This document shows, in pieces, positions 45,801-53,441 of a DNA stretch of 64,000 bases; positions within the stretch are counted from its first letter, which is position 1; each line of letters begins with the position of its first letter. The notes under the pieces were generated by a model. The model was given only the letters and a program-made list of their open reading frames with translations, was not told where the DNA came from and ran no database searches. The stretch lies in assembly GCA_018268255.1 (NCBI GenBank), contig JAFDWX010000003.1, positions 333,740-397,739 of the forward strand. The letters are read 5' to 3'. This DNA is from Armatimonadota bacterium. Lineage in GTDB: Bacteria; Armatimonadota; Fimbriimonadia; Fimbriimonadales; Fimbriimonadaceae. The translations under genes were made by a program, and so were the position numbers.

Positions 45801-46817
45801 TTTGAGAGCATTTCCCTCTGTAAACTCGCTATAGGTGCCAATATACAGGCCATCACTTGAGATGCGAATTTCCCGAATTGGACCATCATATACTTTGTGA
45901 GATTTAGCTAGTTTTCCATCCGATCGGTTGTAGAGGTCGATATTTCCTTCGGGTGTGCAAATAAGAACATACTCCTTCTTGCTTCCCGCAAACAACGCAG
46001 ACATTAACGTGTTGGGCAACTCACCTCTGGAGCCAATCGCGTGATCCCATTCGAAGAGTTTCTTGCCTGTATCGATATCGATCAACAGTGCCTTGTTGTC
46101 CATCCTGGTTAGAAGAGCTTGCTTTCCATCAGGTGAAACCTCAACCCAACGAACGACTGCGGAACCTTCCTGGTATTTCGCAACTTGTTTGTGGTTGAGC
46201 GGATCCCACACTAGGGTTCGGCCATTTGACCCGACGGAGAGTAGCTTCTTTCCGTCTGGGGTAAAGGCCATGTCGATGTAGCCACCCGGATCGCTTCCGA
46301 CTTCCACCTGCTTTGCATCGAGGCCAGGAGTGCAAACATAAACGGTGCCGTTGTATGTGCAACTCGCCAATAGCTTGCTATCTGGTGAAAACTCCGCTCC
46401 AAGGTAGAAATCCTTCGCCGGGACCTCGATCGTGCTTAATAGTCTTCCTCGCCTTGCTTCCCAGATTCGAATGCGAGACTCCGACAGCGTCACCACGAAC
46501 TGGCCATCTGGCGAAAACTTGACGACATCAATCGGATCAGTGTGCCCGTAAAGGACTCCCACCATCGTGAACGTTGCGATATCCCAGATTCTCGGTGCGC
46601 CTGCCCGATCATAAGTGATGAGTCTCTTGCCATCGGGAGACTCGACGATCTCCAAAATGGTGTTGTCGCTGACAACGGGAACGAGCCGGAGGCGGCTAGG
46701 TGGTGCTGTGACGGTGGTCTGAGCCGTGTGGCCGGGCTGCAGCAGCAAGCAGAAGGCAACTGCCAGCCACAGCCCGATCACCGCTCGCCACTGGGGCTTG
46801 CGGTTAAGTTCGCTCAT
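42852..46817 (-). CDS. WD40-repeat protein with C-terminal caspase-like (C14) peptidase domain
   Basis: A 1,321-residue protein with an N-terminal signal/anchor (WRAVIGLWLAVAFCLLLQPGHTA). Residues ~45-780 are WD40-type repeats (for example LITYDRAGAPRIWDIATFTMVGVLYGHTD, FVVTLSESRIRIWEAR). A beta linker follows, then a caspase p20-like domain from ~905. The catalytic dyad is present: His1007 in LVFFAGHGTSRIG and Cys1064 in VVILDTCNSGAA. A C-terminal ~150-residue domain may bind a ligand. Export would place the peptidase in the periplasm. It starts 6 nt after the metacaspase-like gene, so the two are co-translated. Function (signalling, stress or defence) unknown. Confidence 0.9.
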   Translation of the reverse strand: MSELNRKPQWRAVIGLWLAVAFCLLLQPGHTAQTTVTAPPSRLRLVPVVSDNTILEIVESPDGKRLITYDRAGAPRIWDIATFTMVGVLYGHTDPIDVVKFSPDGQFVVTLSESRIRIWEARRGRLLSTIEVPAKDFYLGAEFSPDSKLLASCTYNGTVYVCTPGLDAKQVEVGSDPGGYIDMAFTPDGKKLLSVGSNGRTLVWDPLNHKQVAKYQEGSAVVRWVEVSPDGKQALLTRMDNKALLIDIDTGKKLFEWDHAIGSRGELPNTLMSALFAGSKKEYVLICTPEGNIDLYNRSDGKLAKSHKVYDGPIREIRISSDGLYIGTYSEFTEGNALKVIDVLTGEEQKLGEMAPDPMAAEFSADSKAFWIGFNDGLLRRYSFGTEKFRQGDFIGGRSISQFRPLLGSGKFWMEFSESGFGFGRSTPVGAFDQHSLESTYSAETKSGKILISTTGKFLVEYYEPTSQFSVRNLNDGKIRFLIDPGVTTTFSQNDLFVGVATYDSTLELFDTSSGKRIASKMAIGSGARSLAISNDGKLAVTDGYEDGFHILDTASGKTIASIPFPVDANAQAEVLFTPSSEKVGILRDHKFMLFDIKENKVVIFTNYGTEQPYELMELSNTGKYFLLGEPSKLLVVDADTGAPIFLDHWWNPKVKFLKNYLSSDDQSIIQVFGNQAHIYGVLGEGELGAMEMVGRQTGAAFCSNDKQILVCDDFGGVNIYDFSKSDKTAKKVGQWIIMQDNSMLVTDTEGRYDATDPSAVRGASYVFEWDGGLEPVEVSQLKSLYYEPNLLQKIFGVSKEPKRNVPALGAIKLYPTIELQPSKKDKSLIEVSLRERDEGGIGKIQVFLNGKQILTKQGTGFFVIDTKQYQPYMLPSSELPEGHGNMLQVVASNRNGDLMSRPQSIDLGVPDKLQAPEAKLYGLFVGAGDYVGSAKDLTAPPKDAEELAATIKRVASNLLPDRVEITVMTTEGQDVRPNREKVLGWFDDVATKANASDIILVFFAGHGTSRIGDQSGYYFLTPDADPSSISPGMVGVSTVSAEDLKAKLTAIHASKQVVILDTCNSGAAADSLLQADRSLGADYARAYESIKDSTGVWLLAGSAADQLSYESRNVEHGMLTYSLLEAIDKASTDGLRSTDDESYFVDIERWMTYAVGRVESLKSEVGVSGIQKPELRRSSSGSTFDVGVLKAENRGMIKLKPPMPVVIFGSFDQDEEDPARLEPELQKVLRGSTSFKLWTDIAKHPNVYRVAGTYTLKDTDLRIRVVVQRFDADQNRKNVEAFEVVGKTTSLNVICSEILTQLDQKIRLLEKARRESSPIE

Positions 46818-46823
46818 GTTGTT

Positions 46824-47759
46824 CTATTTGTTGGGGAAGAGGATGGGCAGAGCTGCTCGATCCGCAGAAGACTCGAAGCCTGGATTCTGATCGAATTGGG
46901 TATCGGATCCCTTTTCTTTGAGAGTCTTGTTTAACTGCTCAAGGAAGCTCGAAATCTCACCGTACATATCCTTCACCGGAGTCTTGGCGTCCGCCTCCAT
47001 GATGTCCAGCATCAGCATTGTGAACAAACCATGTGGGGCAACTCCCTCAAGTCCGGAGATGTCGACGGTAGGTTTGTTCTCCGCACCAGCAAACAAGAAT
47101 AGGCTCTGGCCGGCGGTTGGTCGAGTGGTGGGCGCAGCTTGCTTGGGTAGAAACTTGGCAGCGTTGGCCTTCACCTTGGAAATGGCATCTTTCGCCTTGG
47201 GCTTGATGATGCCAAGTGACTTGGTTCGGACCTGAATCTCGCCATCGACGTCTCGCGACATGCCCCCGCTGTAGCAGCTATCGAAGATGAAGGTGCAATT
47301 AACACCATTGAGGGTGAGAGTTTTGGCGAGTTCACCGAAAAGATTTCCGGTCACGAGCTTCTCGTCGGCAAGGACAATGACCTCCTGAATGCCATCAGAC
47401 TCTTCCTTGTCTTCGACCTGGCCCCCGTGGCCGCTGTAGGTGAACACGATTTGGTCACCGGGCTTTGCTTTTGCGATGAGGTCTCGCCAAGCTCCCAAAA
47501 ATCCGTCGGCTGTAGCGGCCTTGTCGGTCAACAGCTTGACATTGGCGCCGTTCACGCCGAATTTGCCGGTCATCAAGTCGCGCATGGATGTCGCGTCGTT
47601 CACGCAACCCTTGAGGTCGTGGCTCTCCATTTCCCCTTTTTCGTTCTTCACCTCGGGGTAGTCGTTGATGCCAATGCAGAGGCCGTAGGTCTCTGCGAAC
47701 GAAACGCATCCGAGGGCGAGGAGGCCCAAAGTCAATCCAAACTTGCGAAAATTGTTCAT
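46824..47759 (-). CDS. Exported metacaspase-like (C14) peptidase
   Basis: ATG 47759 gives a signal peptide (MNNFRKFGLTLGLLALGCVSFA). The catalytic pair is visible: His111 in IVFTYSGHGGQVEDKEESDG and Cys162 in CTFIFDSCYSGGMSRD, with the upstream GLCIGINDYPEVKN and DATSMRDLMTGKFGV strands of type I metacaspases. It is 311 residues, so it is a stand-alone peptidase. Metacaspases cleave after Arg or Lys and are usually calcium-dependent (family knowledge). It is the first gene of the two-caspase operon; GGAG lies 12 nt before the start. Confidence 0.9.
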   Translation of the reverse strand: MNNFRKFGLTLGLLALGCVSFAETYGLCIGINDYPEVKNEKGEMESHDLKGCVNDATSMRDLMTGKFGVNGANVKLLTDKAATADGFLGAWRDLIAKAKPGDQIVFTYSGHGGQVEDKEESDGIQEVIVLADEKLVTGNLFGELAKTLTLNGVNCTFIFDSCYSGGMSRDVDGEIQVRTKSLGIIKPKAKDAISKVKANAAKFLPKQAAPTTRPTAGQSLFLFAGAENKPTVDISGLEGVAPHGLFTMLMLDIMEADAKTPVKDMYGEISSFLEQLNKTLKEKGSDTQFDQNPGFESSADRAALPILFPNK

Positions 47760-47939
47760 TGCGTGTGTTACTCCGACGGTACCTGACGAACCGAGGTCGC
47801 GGACCATTTCTGTGATCTATATTCGGAGTCGAGATTGGTAGTGCTTAGGTCCCAGGGCTGAACTTACTGATTCCGCATTTGTACTAGCCATCGCAAGTGG
47901 AGCGCCAATATCCGTCGGCGATGGATCTATCGGTTTTGA

Positions 47940-47945
47940 TATCCT
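47940..47945 (+). promoter_or_regulatory. -10 element of a leaderless transcript
   Basis: TATCCT at 47940-47945, then exactly 6 nt, then ATG 47952, without a Shine-Dalgarno. Confidence 0.45.
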
Positions 47946-47951
47946 GGATGC

Positions 47952-48713
47952 ATGGCACAAATTCCCATTGCCGTTCAGTTGTATTCCGTCCGCGACCACA
48001 TGGAAAAGGACGTCCCTGGCACGCTCAAGCGCGTGGCCGAACTGGGATATGCCGGAGTCGAATTCGCCGGGTACTTCAACTACTCAGCCGCGGATCTCCG
48101 CAAAATGCTCGATGATCTCGGGTTGAAATGCGAAGGCACCCACACCATGATGAGCGCGTTCGAGGATGGTGCGATCGAGCAAACACTCGCCGACCACAAA
48201 ACCCTTGGTGCTCCGTTTGCGATCATCCCTTGGATTCCAGAAGAGATGCGTAACACCGTGGATGCCTGTAAAAAGACGGGCGAAACCCTTACCGCAATCA
48301 CCGAAAAGCTTCGAGGCACTGGCATCCAGACCGGATTCCATGCTCATGGTGGCGATATGGTTCCGCTGGAAGGTGGCCCCAGCGCATGGTCGGTGCTCGG
48401 CCAGCACACACCAGCTGACTTTTTGATGCAATACGATACGGCCAATGGGATGCACGGCGGTGCCGATCCAGTTGCCCCGATACTTGAATTCCCGGGGCGG
48501 GCGAAGTCGGTCCACCTTAAGGAATTTGTGGAGGAAGGCGAGGCTTCGATCATCGGCAAAGGCAAGGTGCCCTGGAAAGCCGTATTTGATGCTTGTGAGT
48601 CGGTCGGAGCCGTTGAGTGGTACGTGCTCGAAGCCGAGCAGTATGGCGGCCAGGATTCGATGGACGTCATCCGGCAGGGATTGGACGGTCTCCGAGCTCT
48701 GGGCAAACTCTGA
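47952..48713 (+). CDS. Sugar phosphate isomerase/epimerase (xylose-isomerase-like TIM barrel)
   Basis: A 253-residue AP-endonuclease-2/IolE-like TIM barrel: IPIAVQLYSVRDHMEKDVPGTLKRVAELGYAGVEFAGYF, metal-ligand contexts GFHAHGGDMV, LMQYDTANGMHGG and KSVHLKEFV, and the C-terminal WYVLEAEQYGG. It probably isomerises a sugar or inositol derivative; no neighbouring gene narrows the substrate. It has its own -10-like element and a very strong terminator, so it is monocistronic. Confidence 0.88.
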   Translation: MAQIPIAVQLYSVRDHMEKDVPGTLKRVAELGYAGVEFAGYFNYSAADLRKMLDDLGLKCEGTHTMMSAFEDGAIEQTLADHKTLGAPFAIIPWIPEEMRNTVDACKKTGETLTAITEKLRGTGIQTGFHAHGGDMVPLEGGPSAWSVLGQHTPADFLMQYDTANGMHGGADPVAPILEFPGRAKSVHLKEFVEEGEASIIGKGKVPWKAVFDACESVGAVEWYVLEAEQYGGQDSMDVIRQGLDGLRALGKL

Positions 48714-48726
48714 GCTTTCTTGTCCA

Positions 48727-48766
48727 ACTAGGGCCGCCGAGTTTTTCTCGGCGGCCCTAGTTTTTT
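48727..48766 (+). terminator. Strong rho-independent terminator
   Basis: A perfect 15-bp stem ACTAGGGCCGCCGAG / CTCGGCGGCCCTAGT with a 5-nt loop, followed by TTTTT. Confidence 0.93.
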
Positions 48767-48830
48767 ATGACCCAAGTCAGTTGTGATAAGCTCGCTCACT
48801 CAACAACGTTAACTCCACAACCACCAGCCC

Positions 48831-50144
48831 ATGGAAAAGAGTCCGAACCTTACGCACGACGAGCCCCATCGCGACGAATTTGAGATTCGGGAGCTTTCCT
48901 CGTTACCGCCTGAGTCCCCGGCTGAGCGTCGGGCAACCAGAGTCGTTCTGAACTCCGGGTGGTTTTTCCACTGGCTAGCCCTGTACGCCTACACGTTGCC
49001 GCTCAACCTCTTCCTCAAGAACAAGTTCAATTTCACTGCCGACCAGATCGCAGCGTTCACTTTCGTGACGGGTTTTGCGTGGAATGTGAAGCCCATCGCC
49101 GGTTGGGTGTCGGATCTGGTACCGCTCCGAGGGCTTAGGCGAAAACCCTACTTTGTGGTCGGAGCAGTGTTGGCGGCCTTGACCTTTGGGATGTGCATGG
49201 TGGTTGCAGAGAGCGCTCGGAGCTTGATGATTCTCATCACCTTGGCCAATGTGGGATTGGTTTTTGTAAGTTCATCCTTAGGCGGCCTGATGGTAGAAGC
49301 TGGAAGGCGGAATTCGAGGCTCGCGGGCTTGAGTTCGGAGCGGATGGTTCTGGGGAATGTCAGTACGCTCATCGCAGGTCCGCTCGGTGGGTTTCTTGCG
49401 GGACGTTGGTTTGGTTTGACCGCAGGGGTCTGCGGCGCGTCTTGTGGGTTGTTGGTGGTGCTCGCGTGGCTCTTGCTTAAGGAGAAGCCCGTGCCGGTCG
49501 ATACATTTGCCGCGAAAAGCAAGATCACGGGACAACTTCGCGATCTTGTGCGATGTCGCCCGTTTTGGTGGGCGATGGCAATGAGTATCTTGCTCTACCT
49601 AGCTCCAGGATTCACAACCCCGCTCTTGTTTCACCAGCAGAACGACCTCAAGCTCTCGGAGCAGTTCATTGGCAATCTCGGCCTGTTCAACGGTGGAGCA
49701 GGTATTTTCGCTGGGATGCTGTGCGTTTTGCTCAGCAAGCGATGGACGCTCCGCAAGAGCCTGTTTGTCTCGATCGCGGTTAATTCCGTTGGAACCCTTG
49801 CCTATCTCTACTACAAGAATTCGTTCAATGCATGCTGGATCGAAATGATCGGTGGGTTTTCCGTTTCGGCATCCACGGCTGCCATGTTCGCGTTGGCCGG
49901 AATGGCCGTTCCCGAAGGAATGGAGGCCATGGCGTACTCGGTGTTGATGAGTCTCCAGAACTTCATGGTGTCCATATCCGACGTGATCGGCTCATGGCTC
50001 TATGATCAGATTCACGTGCCCTTCCAGGGTCTGGTGTGGATCAACTCTGGATCGACCGCGTTGGTCCTCTTGATGATTCCGCTGCTGCCAGCGATTCTGG
50101 TCGATCGTATTGATCACTCGTCTGGCGAGGCAGCAGCCGAATGA
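48831..50144 (+). CDS. BT1/folate-biopterin-like MFS transporter
   Basis: A 437-residue protein with about 12 hydrophobic segments and a ~45-residue acidic cytoplasmic N-tail. The first helices read VVLNSGWFFHWLALYAYTLPLNLFLKNKF, then FVTGFAWNVKPIAGWVSDLVPLRGLRRKPYFVVG, which match the BT1 family (W-x-x-K-P followed by D-x-x-P-L-x-G-x-R-R-K-P-Y). Substrates of characterised members are folates or pterins; the substrate here is unknown. No Shine-Dalgarno precedes ATG 48831. Confidence 0.85.
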   Translation: MEKSPNLTHDEPHRDEFEIRELSSLPPESPAERRATRVVLNSGWFFHWLALYAYTLPLNLFLKNKFNFTADQIAAFTFVTGFAWNVKPIAGWVSDLVPLRGLRRKPYFVVGAVLAALTFGMCMVVAESARSLMILITLANVGLVFVSSSLGGLMVEAGRRNSRLAGLSSERMVLGNVSTLIAGPLGGFLAGRWFGLTAGVCGASCGLLVVLAWLLLKEKPVPVDTFAAKSKITGQLRDLVRCRPFWWAMAMSILLYLAPGFTTPLLFHQQNDLKLSEQFIGNLGLFNGGAGIFAGMLCVLLSKRWTLRKSLFVSIAVNSVGTLAYLYYKNSFNACWIEMIGGFSVSASTAAMFALAGMAVPEGMEAMAYSVLMSLQNFMVSISDVIGSWLYDQIHVPFQGLVWINSGSTALVLLMIPLLPAILVDRIDHSSGEAAAE

Positions 50145-50214
50145 GGGTTGGCACTGGGGGCGGAGTCCCGATTTGAATCGGGACGAGGGCGAGGCTTCGG
50201 GCCAGAGCCAACCC
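50145..50214. other. Nested inverted repeats able to form a three-way junction
   Basis: An outer 8-bp stem GGGTTGGC (50145-50152) / GCCAACCC (50207-50214) encloses a 9-bp palindromic stem GTCCCGATT / AATCGGGAC (50165-50184) and a small GGC/GCC stem (50193-50203). It fills the 73-bp gap between two convergent genes. It has no T-run on either side and is not a tRNA: no anticodon arm and no proper T-loop. It could be a bidirectional terminator, an intergenic repeat or an RNA structure. Confidence 0.5.
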
Positions 50215-50217
50215 CGA

Positions 50218-50727
50218 TCACGATTTGTTCCAAGGCATCTGCTTCAGAAGAACGGTAACCGGGCAGAAACCAGTCAAGGCATCCAAGGTAAGGCCAAACA
50301 ACGGGAGTCCTGCCAAATTGAACCAAACCGGATTCACTGAGTGACCCACGTAGAGGCTCGCAGCCAGTATTGTGGCAGCAACAAAATGAGCCTGTCGATC
50401 GATAGACCGGGGGCCTGGAGGGGCTTTCGCGGTGGAGAATTTCGATGCACCCCATGCACCCATTCCACCTTGTACATTAGCGAGGTTTTTCACCTGCTTG
50501 GCAAATATCTGACAAGCAGAGGCAGACCGATGGCCGGATTGGCATACGACAGCGACTGTTCCGCCGCCTGCTACCAAGTCCTGAGGCAACGGCTTGCCCA
50601 GTGGAACGTTGATTGCCCCCGAAATGTGCCCGAGCCGGAATTCCAATGGTGTGCGTACATCCACAACGGTAACCGCTGTGCCGCTTTCGATCATCTTGTG
50701 CAGTTCGGCGACTGTAATCTCTCGCAT
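50218..50727 (-). CDS. Rhodanese-domain membrane protein (YgaP-like)
   Basis: A 169-residue protein. Residues 1-100 form a rhodanese fold (TVVDVRTPLEFRLGHISGAINVPLG) with active-site Cys in VVCQSGHRSASA. The C-terminal ~65 residues carry two short helices of the DUF2892 type (HFVAATILAASLYVG; NLAGLPLFGLTLDALTGFCPVTVLL). This is the domain order of YgaP, an inner-membrane sulfurtransferase. Substrate unknown; there is no adjacent sulfur-metabolism gene. Confidence 0.88.
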   Translation of the reverse strand: MREITVAELHKMIESGTAVTVVDVRTPLEFRLGHISGAINVPLGKPLPQDLVAGGGTVAVVCQSGHRSASACQIFAKQVKNLANVQGGMGAWGASKFSTAKAPPGPRSIDRQAHFVAATILAASLYVGHSVNPVWFNLAGLPLFGLTLDALTGFCPVTVLLKQMPWNKS

Positions 50728-50767
50728 GGGGTCTAGCGTGTTAGAGGCTCCCCAGCGAAAGAAGGAT

Positions 50768-51694
50768 TCATGGTCGACAAATACGGATCAGGGCAGCTGA
50801 ATTCGCATCCCAGAGAGTCAAATAGCCATCGGAATCTCCCACGACAACCCGCTTTCCGTCCGGGCTGAAGGCTGTTGACTCAATTGAGGTCTTGTGCCAC
50901 TCCAAAGTAGTATCTGCTCCCTCTCCAACTGGAATGAGCATGACTGCGCCGGTTCCTAGGCCAACTGCGTACTGGCTTCCATCCTTTGCCCACCGTGCAG
51001 ACCACGGAAAGTCTGGGACAGTCGCATCGAATTCCCGCCATTCGTTTCCGGAGAAGGTAATGACTCGGCCCTTACCAGCGCAAACCAGAAGTGAGTGGTC
51101 ATTCGAACCAAAGTCGATATCCATCACGGTGTCTTCGGCAACCCCCCACCGAAAGATGGTCTTCCCAGTCCGAATATCGAACACTCGAACGCCACCGGGC
51201 CCACCACCCGCGACCCACTTGCGATCTGAGCTAAGGCTTAAGCAATATCCATCAGATGGCAAAGTGAAGCTGTGAATCAACTTTCCAGATTGTGAAGACC
51301 ATCCTTTGATCTTGTTGTCATAGCCGCTGGCAAAGACCTCTGCCTTATCGCCGAATTCCACTCCTGAAAGGTATGAGGTCCTTCCTGAGATGGTCCGAAT
51401 CAACTGATTACGCGTGGCGGACCAGATCTTCAAAGAGCCGTCTCCACAACTGCTTGCGAGGTATTTGTTATCGTCACTGAACGAAAGTCCGGTTATATGG
51501 CGTTTGTGGCCGCTAAGAGTTCGCAACAAGTTGCCGTCTTTGCTCCAAATCTTGATCGTGTTGTCCCATCCGCCCGTCGCGAACACCTTTCCATCTGGGC
51601 GGAAGGCAATCGCCTTGATTCCTCCCGGATGCGAGGGTGTCGGAACGGTCGAGTCGGTTTGAGCCAGCAGAAGCGTGCAAAAAATCGCGAACAT
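50768..51694 (-). CDS. Small exported WD40-repeat protein
   Basis: A 308-residue protein with a short signal-like N-terminus (MFAIFCTLLLAQT). It consists almost wholly of WD40 repeats (GGIKAIAFRPDGKVFATGGWDNTIKIWS, RHITGLSFSDDNKYLASSCGDGSLKIWS, STAFSPDGKRVVVGDSDGYLTLWD), enough for one seven-bladed propeller. No catalytic domain is attached. Repeats are similar in style to those of the WD40-caspase at 42852-46817. Probably a binding scaffold; partner unknown. Divergent from the Lnt-like gene. Confidence 0.85.
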   Translation of the reverse strand: MFAIFCTLLLAQTDSTVPTPSHPGGIKAIAFRPDGKVFATGGWDNTIKIWSKDGNLLRTLSGHKRHITGLSFSDDNKYLASSCGDGSLKIWSATRNQLIRTISGRTSYLSGVEFGDKAEVFASGYDNKIKGWSSQSGKLIHSFTLPSDGYCLSLSSDRKWVAGGGPGGVRVFDIRTGKTIFRWGVAEDTVMDIDFGSNDHSLLVCAGKGRVITFSGNEWREFDATVPDFPWSARWAKDGSQYAVGLGTGAVMLIPVGEGADTTLEWHKTSIESTAFSPDGKRVVVGDSDGYLTLWDANSAALIRICRP

Positions 51695-51750
51695 GGTACG
51701 GCAAGTATAGCGCGAACGAAATGGAGCACCATCCGTGTCAATGCTTTAAG

Positions 51751-53115
51751 ATGGGCAGATTTGTAGCGCAATTGGCGTTGGCATTGGCTATTGCCGTGGG
51801 TGGGTTCTGCCTCGCTTTACCTCCTATCGGAATGGGGTTTATCGCCTTGCTTGCACTCGTGCCACTTCTCGTTGCGCTCCACAAGAAATCCCAAGCAGTG
51901 GCATTTGCGACTGGCGTGGCGGTGGGAATATTGACCGCCCTTGTTTTGCTTAACGCACTGCCAGGACCTCATTTCGAAGACGAGTCAACAAGATGGGTGT
52001 GGGCTGGTTTGATCTTATTCGGGGTCTATTTGGGAATGGTGTTCTCCCTGTGGGCGGGAGTAAAAACTCTTACCTGGGGAGCAATTCTTAAGACGGCGAC
52101 TTTTGCAATCCTTATCGAATGGCTGACATTTGTGTATCTGCCATTCCACATAGGTCTTACGCAGTACCTATCACTGGGGATGTTGCAAATCTCAAGCGTC
52201 ACCGGAATTTGGGGTGTTTCGATTCTCGTGTGGCTAGCCAACCTTTCAATCACTGCATGGTTGTGCGAAAAGAAAGTTTGGCAACCCATCGCTCTAGCCG
52301 TAGGACTAGGAACTTGGTTCTTCGGTGGCGGACTTCTTGTTCCAGGGACCGAGAACCACCCAAGTCTCAAGGTAGCCCTATATCAGCAACAGGATATCTC
52401 AGAGGAGCGTTGGGACAAATCGGCTGATTTGCTTATTTTGCCGGAGATGGCCGGGAATCAACTATTGAGGGGCTCCGACACTAAGGACTTAAAGGAGCTT
52501 TCATTGCGACAGTTACCGTTGATCACTAGCTTTGAAGATGATTTTTCGCCTAAACCACATAACGTTGCGGCGCTTTTCGCTCAAGGTCAAGAAAGTGCTC
52601 GGTATGAAAAACGCTATCTTTTTGCTGGTGAACGCCGGCTGCATACTCCTGGCACGCTGCCGGTTGCAGTACCTTTAACTTTCAAAGGCACAACGCTTCA
52701 AATTGGGTTGAATATCTGTTTCGATTCCTGTTTTCCGGCAGTCATGCGAGATACTGTAACTCAGAGCAGAGCAGACCTGATTGCGCTCCCCACTCAAGAT
52801 CCCGTAACCCCCAACGGCATTGTGCAAGCCATGCATTCCGCCTATACTCCGTTCCGATCGGCTGAATTGGGAGTGCCCATCGTGCGGGTCGATTGGACAG
52901 TTCATTCGCTCGCTACGGATTGCTTTGGCCGAATGATCGTTCCCGCCGTCTGGAAACATGGAGCGGCAACGCTCGACGTACCTTTGGATCAGCACGAAAC
53001 GATTTACCGCTCATGGGGCGACTGGTTTTTGTGGCTCTGCCTCATTGCTTTTTTGTGGCTGCACATTAGCGAAGTGGTCCACAGGTCGGCTCGAAACCTT
53101 CCTTCAGCTTCCTAG
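51751..53115 (+). CDS. Apolipoprotein N-acyltransferase-like (Lnt-type) CN-hydrolase
   Basis: ATG 51751 (MGRFVAQLALALAIAVGGF) or ATG 51721 could be the start; TATAGC lies 9 nt before 51721. The N-terminal half has about six membrane helices. The C-terminal half is a nitrilase-fold domain with catalytic Glu in LLILPEMAGNQL, Lys in ARYEKRYLFAGERR and Cys in LNICFDSCFPAVMRD. A final helix (WFLWLCLIAFLWLHISEVV) ends the protein. This is the Lnt layout, which N-acylates lipoproteins. The motifs are more divergent than in proteobacterial Lnt, so a related lipid or amide reaction is possible. Confidence 0.75.
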   Translation: MGRFVAQLALALAIAVGGFCLALPPIGMGFIALLALVPLLVALHKKSQAVAFATGVAVGILTALVLLNALPGPHFEDESTRWVWAGLILFGVYLGMVFSLWAGVKTLTWGAILKTATFAILIEWLTFVYLPFHIGLTQYLSLGMLQISSVTGIWGVSILVWLANLSITAWLCEKKVWQPIALAVGLGTWFFGGGLLVPGTENHPSLKVALYQQQDISEERWDKSADLLILPEMAGNQLLRGSDTKDLKELSLRQLPLITSFEDDFSPKPHNVAALFAQGQESARYEKRYLFAGERRLHTPGTLPVAVPLTFKGTTLQIGLNICFDSCFPAVMRDTVTQSRADLIALPTQDPVTPNGIVQAMHSAYTPFRSAELGVPIVRVDWTVHSLATDCFGRMIVPAVWKHGAATLDVPLDQHETIYRSWGDWFLWLCLIAFLWLHISEVVHRSARNLPSAS

Positions 53116-53441
53116 CTGAGTTCCCGTACAGGTCGAACTTCGATGGATCCGTGTTGAGCGGGAGGAATGTTGGCAGCGATTCGGATCGCTTCGTTGAGGT
53201 CCTTGGCATCCACCAAGTAGAAGCCGGCAAGCATCTCTTTGGTTTCAGCGAAGGGACCGTCCGTCACGGAAAGCTCGCCGTTCCTCATTCGCACGGTTGT
53301 TGCGGAATCCACGGAGTGCAGGGGTTCCGCGGCCAGGAGCTTGCCGCGATCGACAAGCTCCTGAGCGTATTCCGCGCAACATTGGTCCGGAGCCGAATGC
53401 CAGTTCTCCTTATCCAAATACACCAGGCAAAGATATTTCAT
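53112..53441 (-). CDS. YCII/DGPF-domain protein
   Basis: A 109-residue ferredoxin-like protein with MKYLCLVYLDKENW and the DGPF signature in LSVTDGPFAETKEMLAGFYLVDAKDLNEA, ending IEVRPVREL. Proteins of this family are regularly encoded beside ECF42 sigma factors, and here it ends such an operon. Its ATG overlaps the VOC gene stop (ATGA). The exact biochemical role is not known. Confidence 0.9.
   Translation of the reverse strand: MKYLCLVYLDKENWHSAPDQCCAEYAQELVDRGKLLAAEPLHSVDSATTVRMRNGELSVTDGPFAETKEMLAGFYLVDAKDLNEAIRIAANIPPAQHGSIEVRPVRELS

Noticed and set aside
50145-50214. Possible tRNA gene
   Set aside because: The T-arm-like palindrome does not leave a 7-nt T-loop, and there is no anticodon arm or CCA. 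Treated as an unexplained structure.
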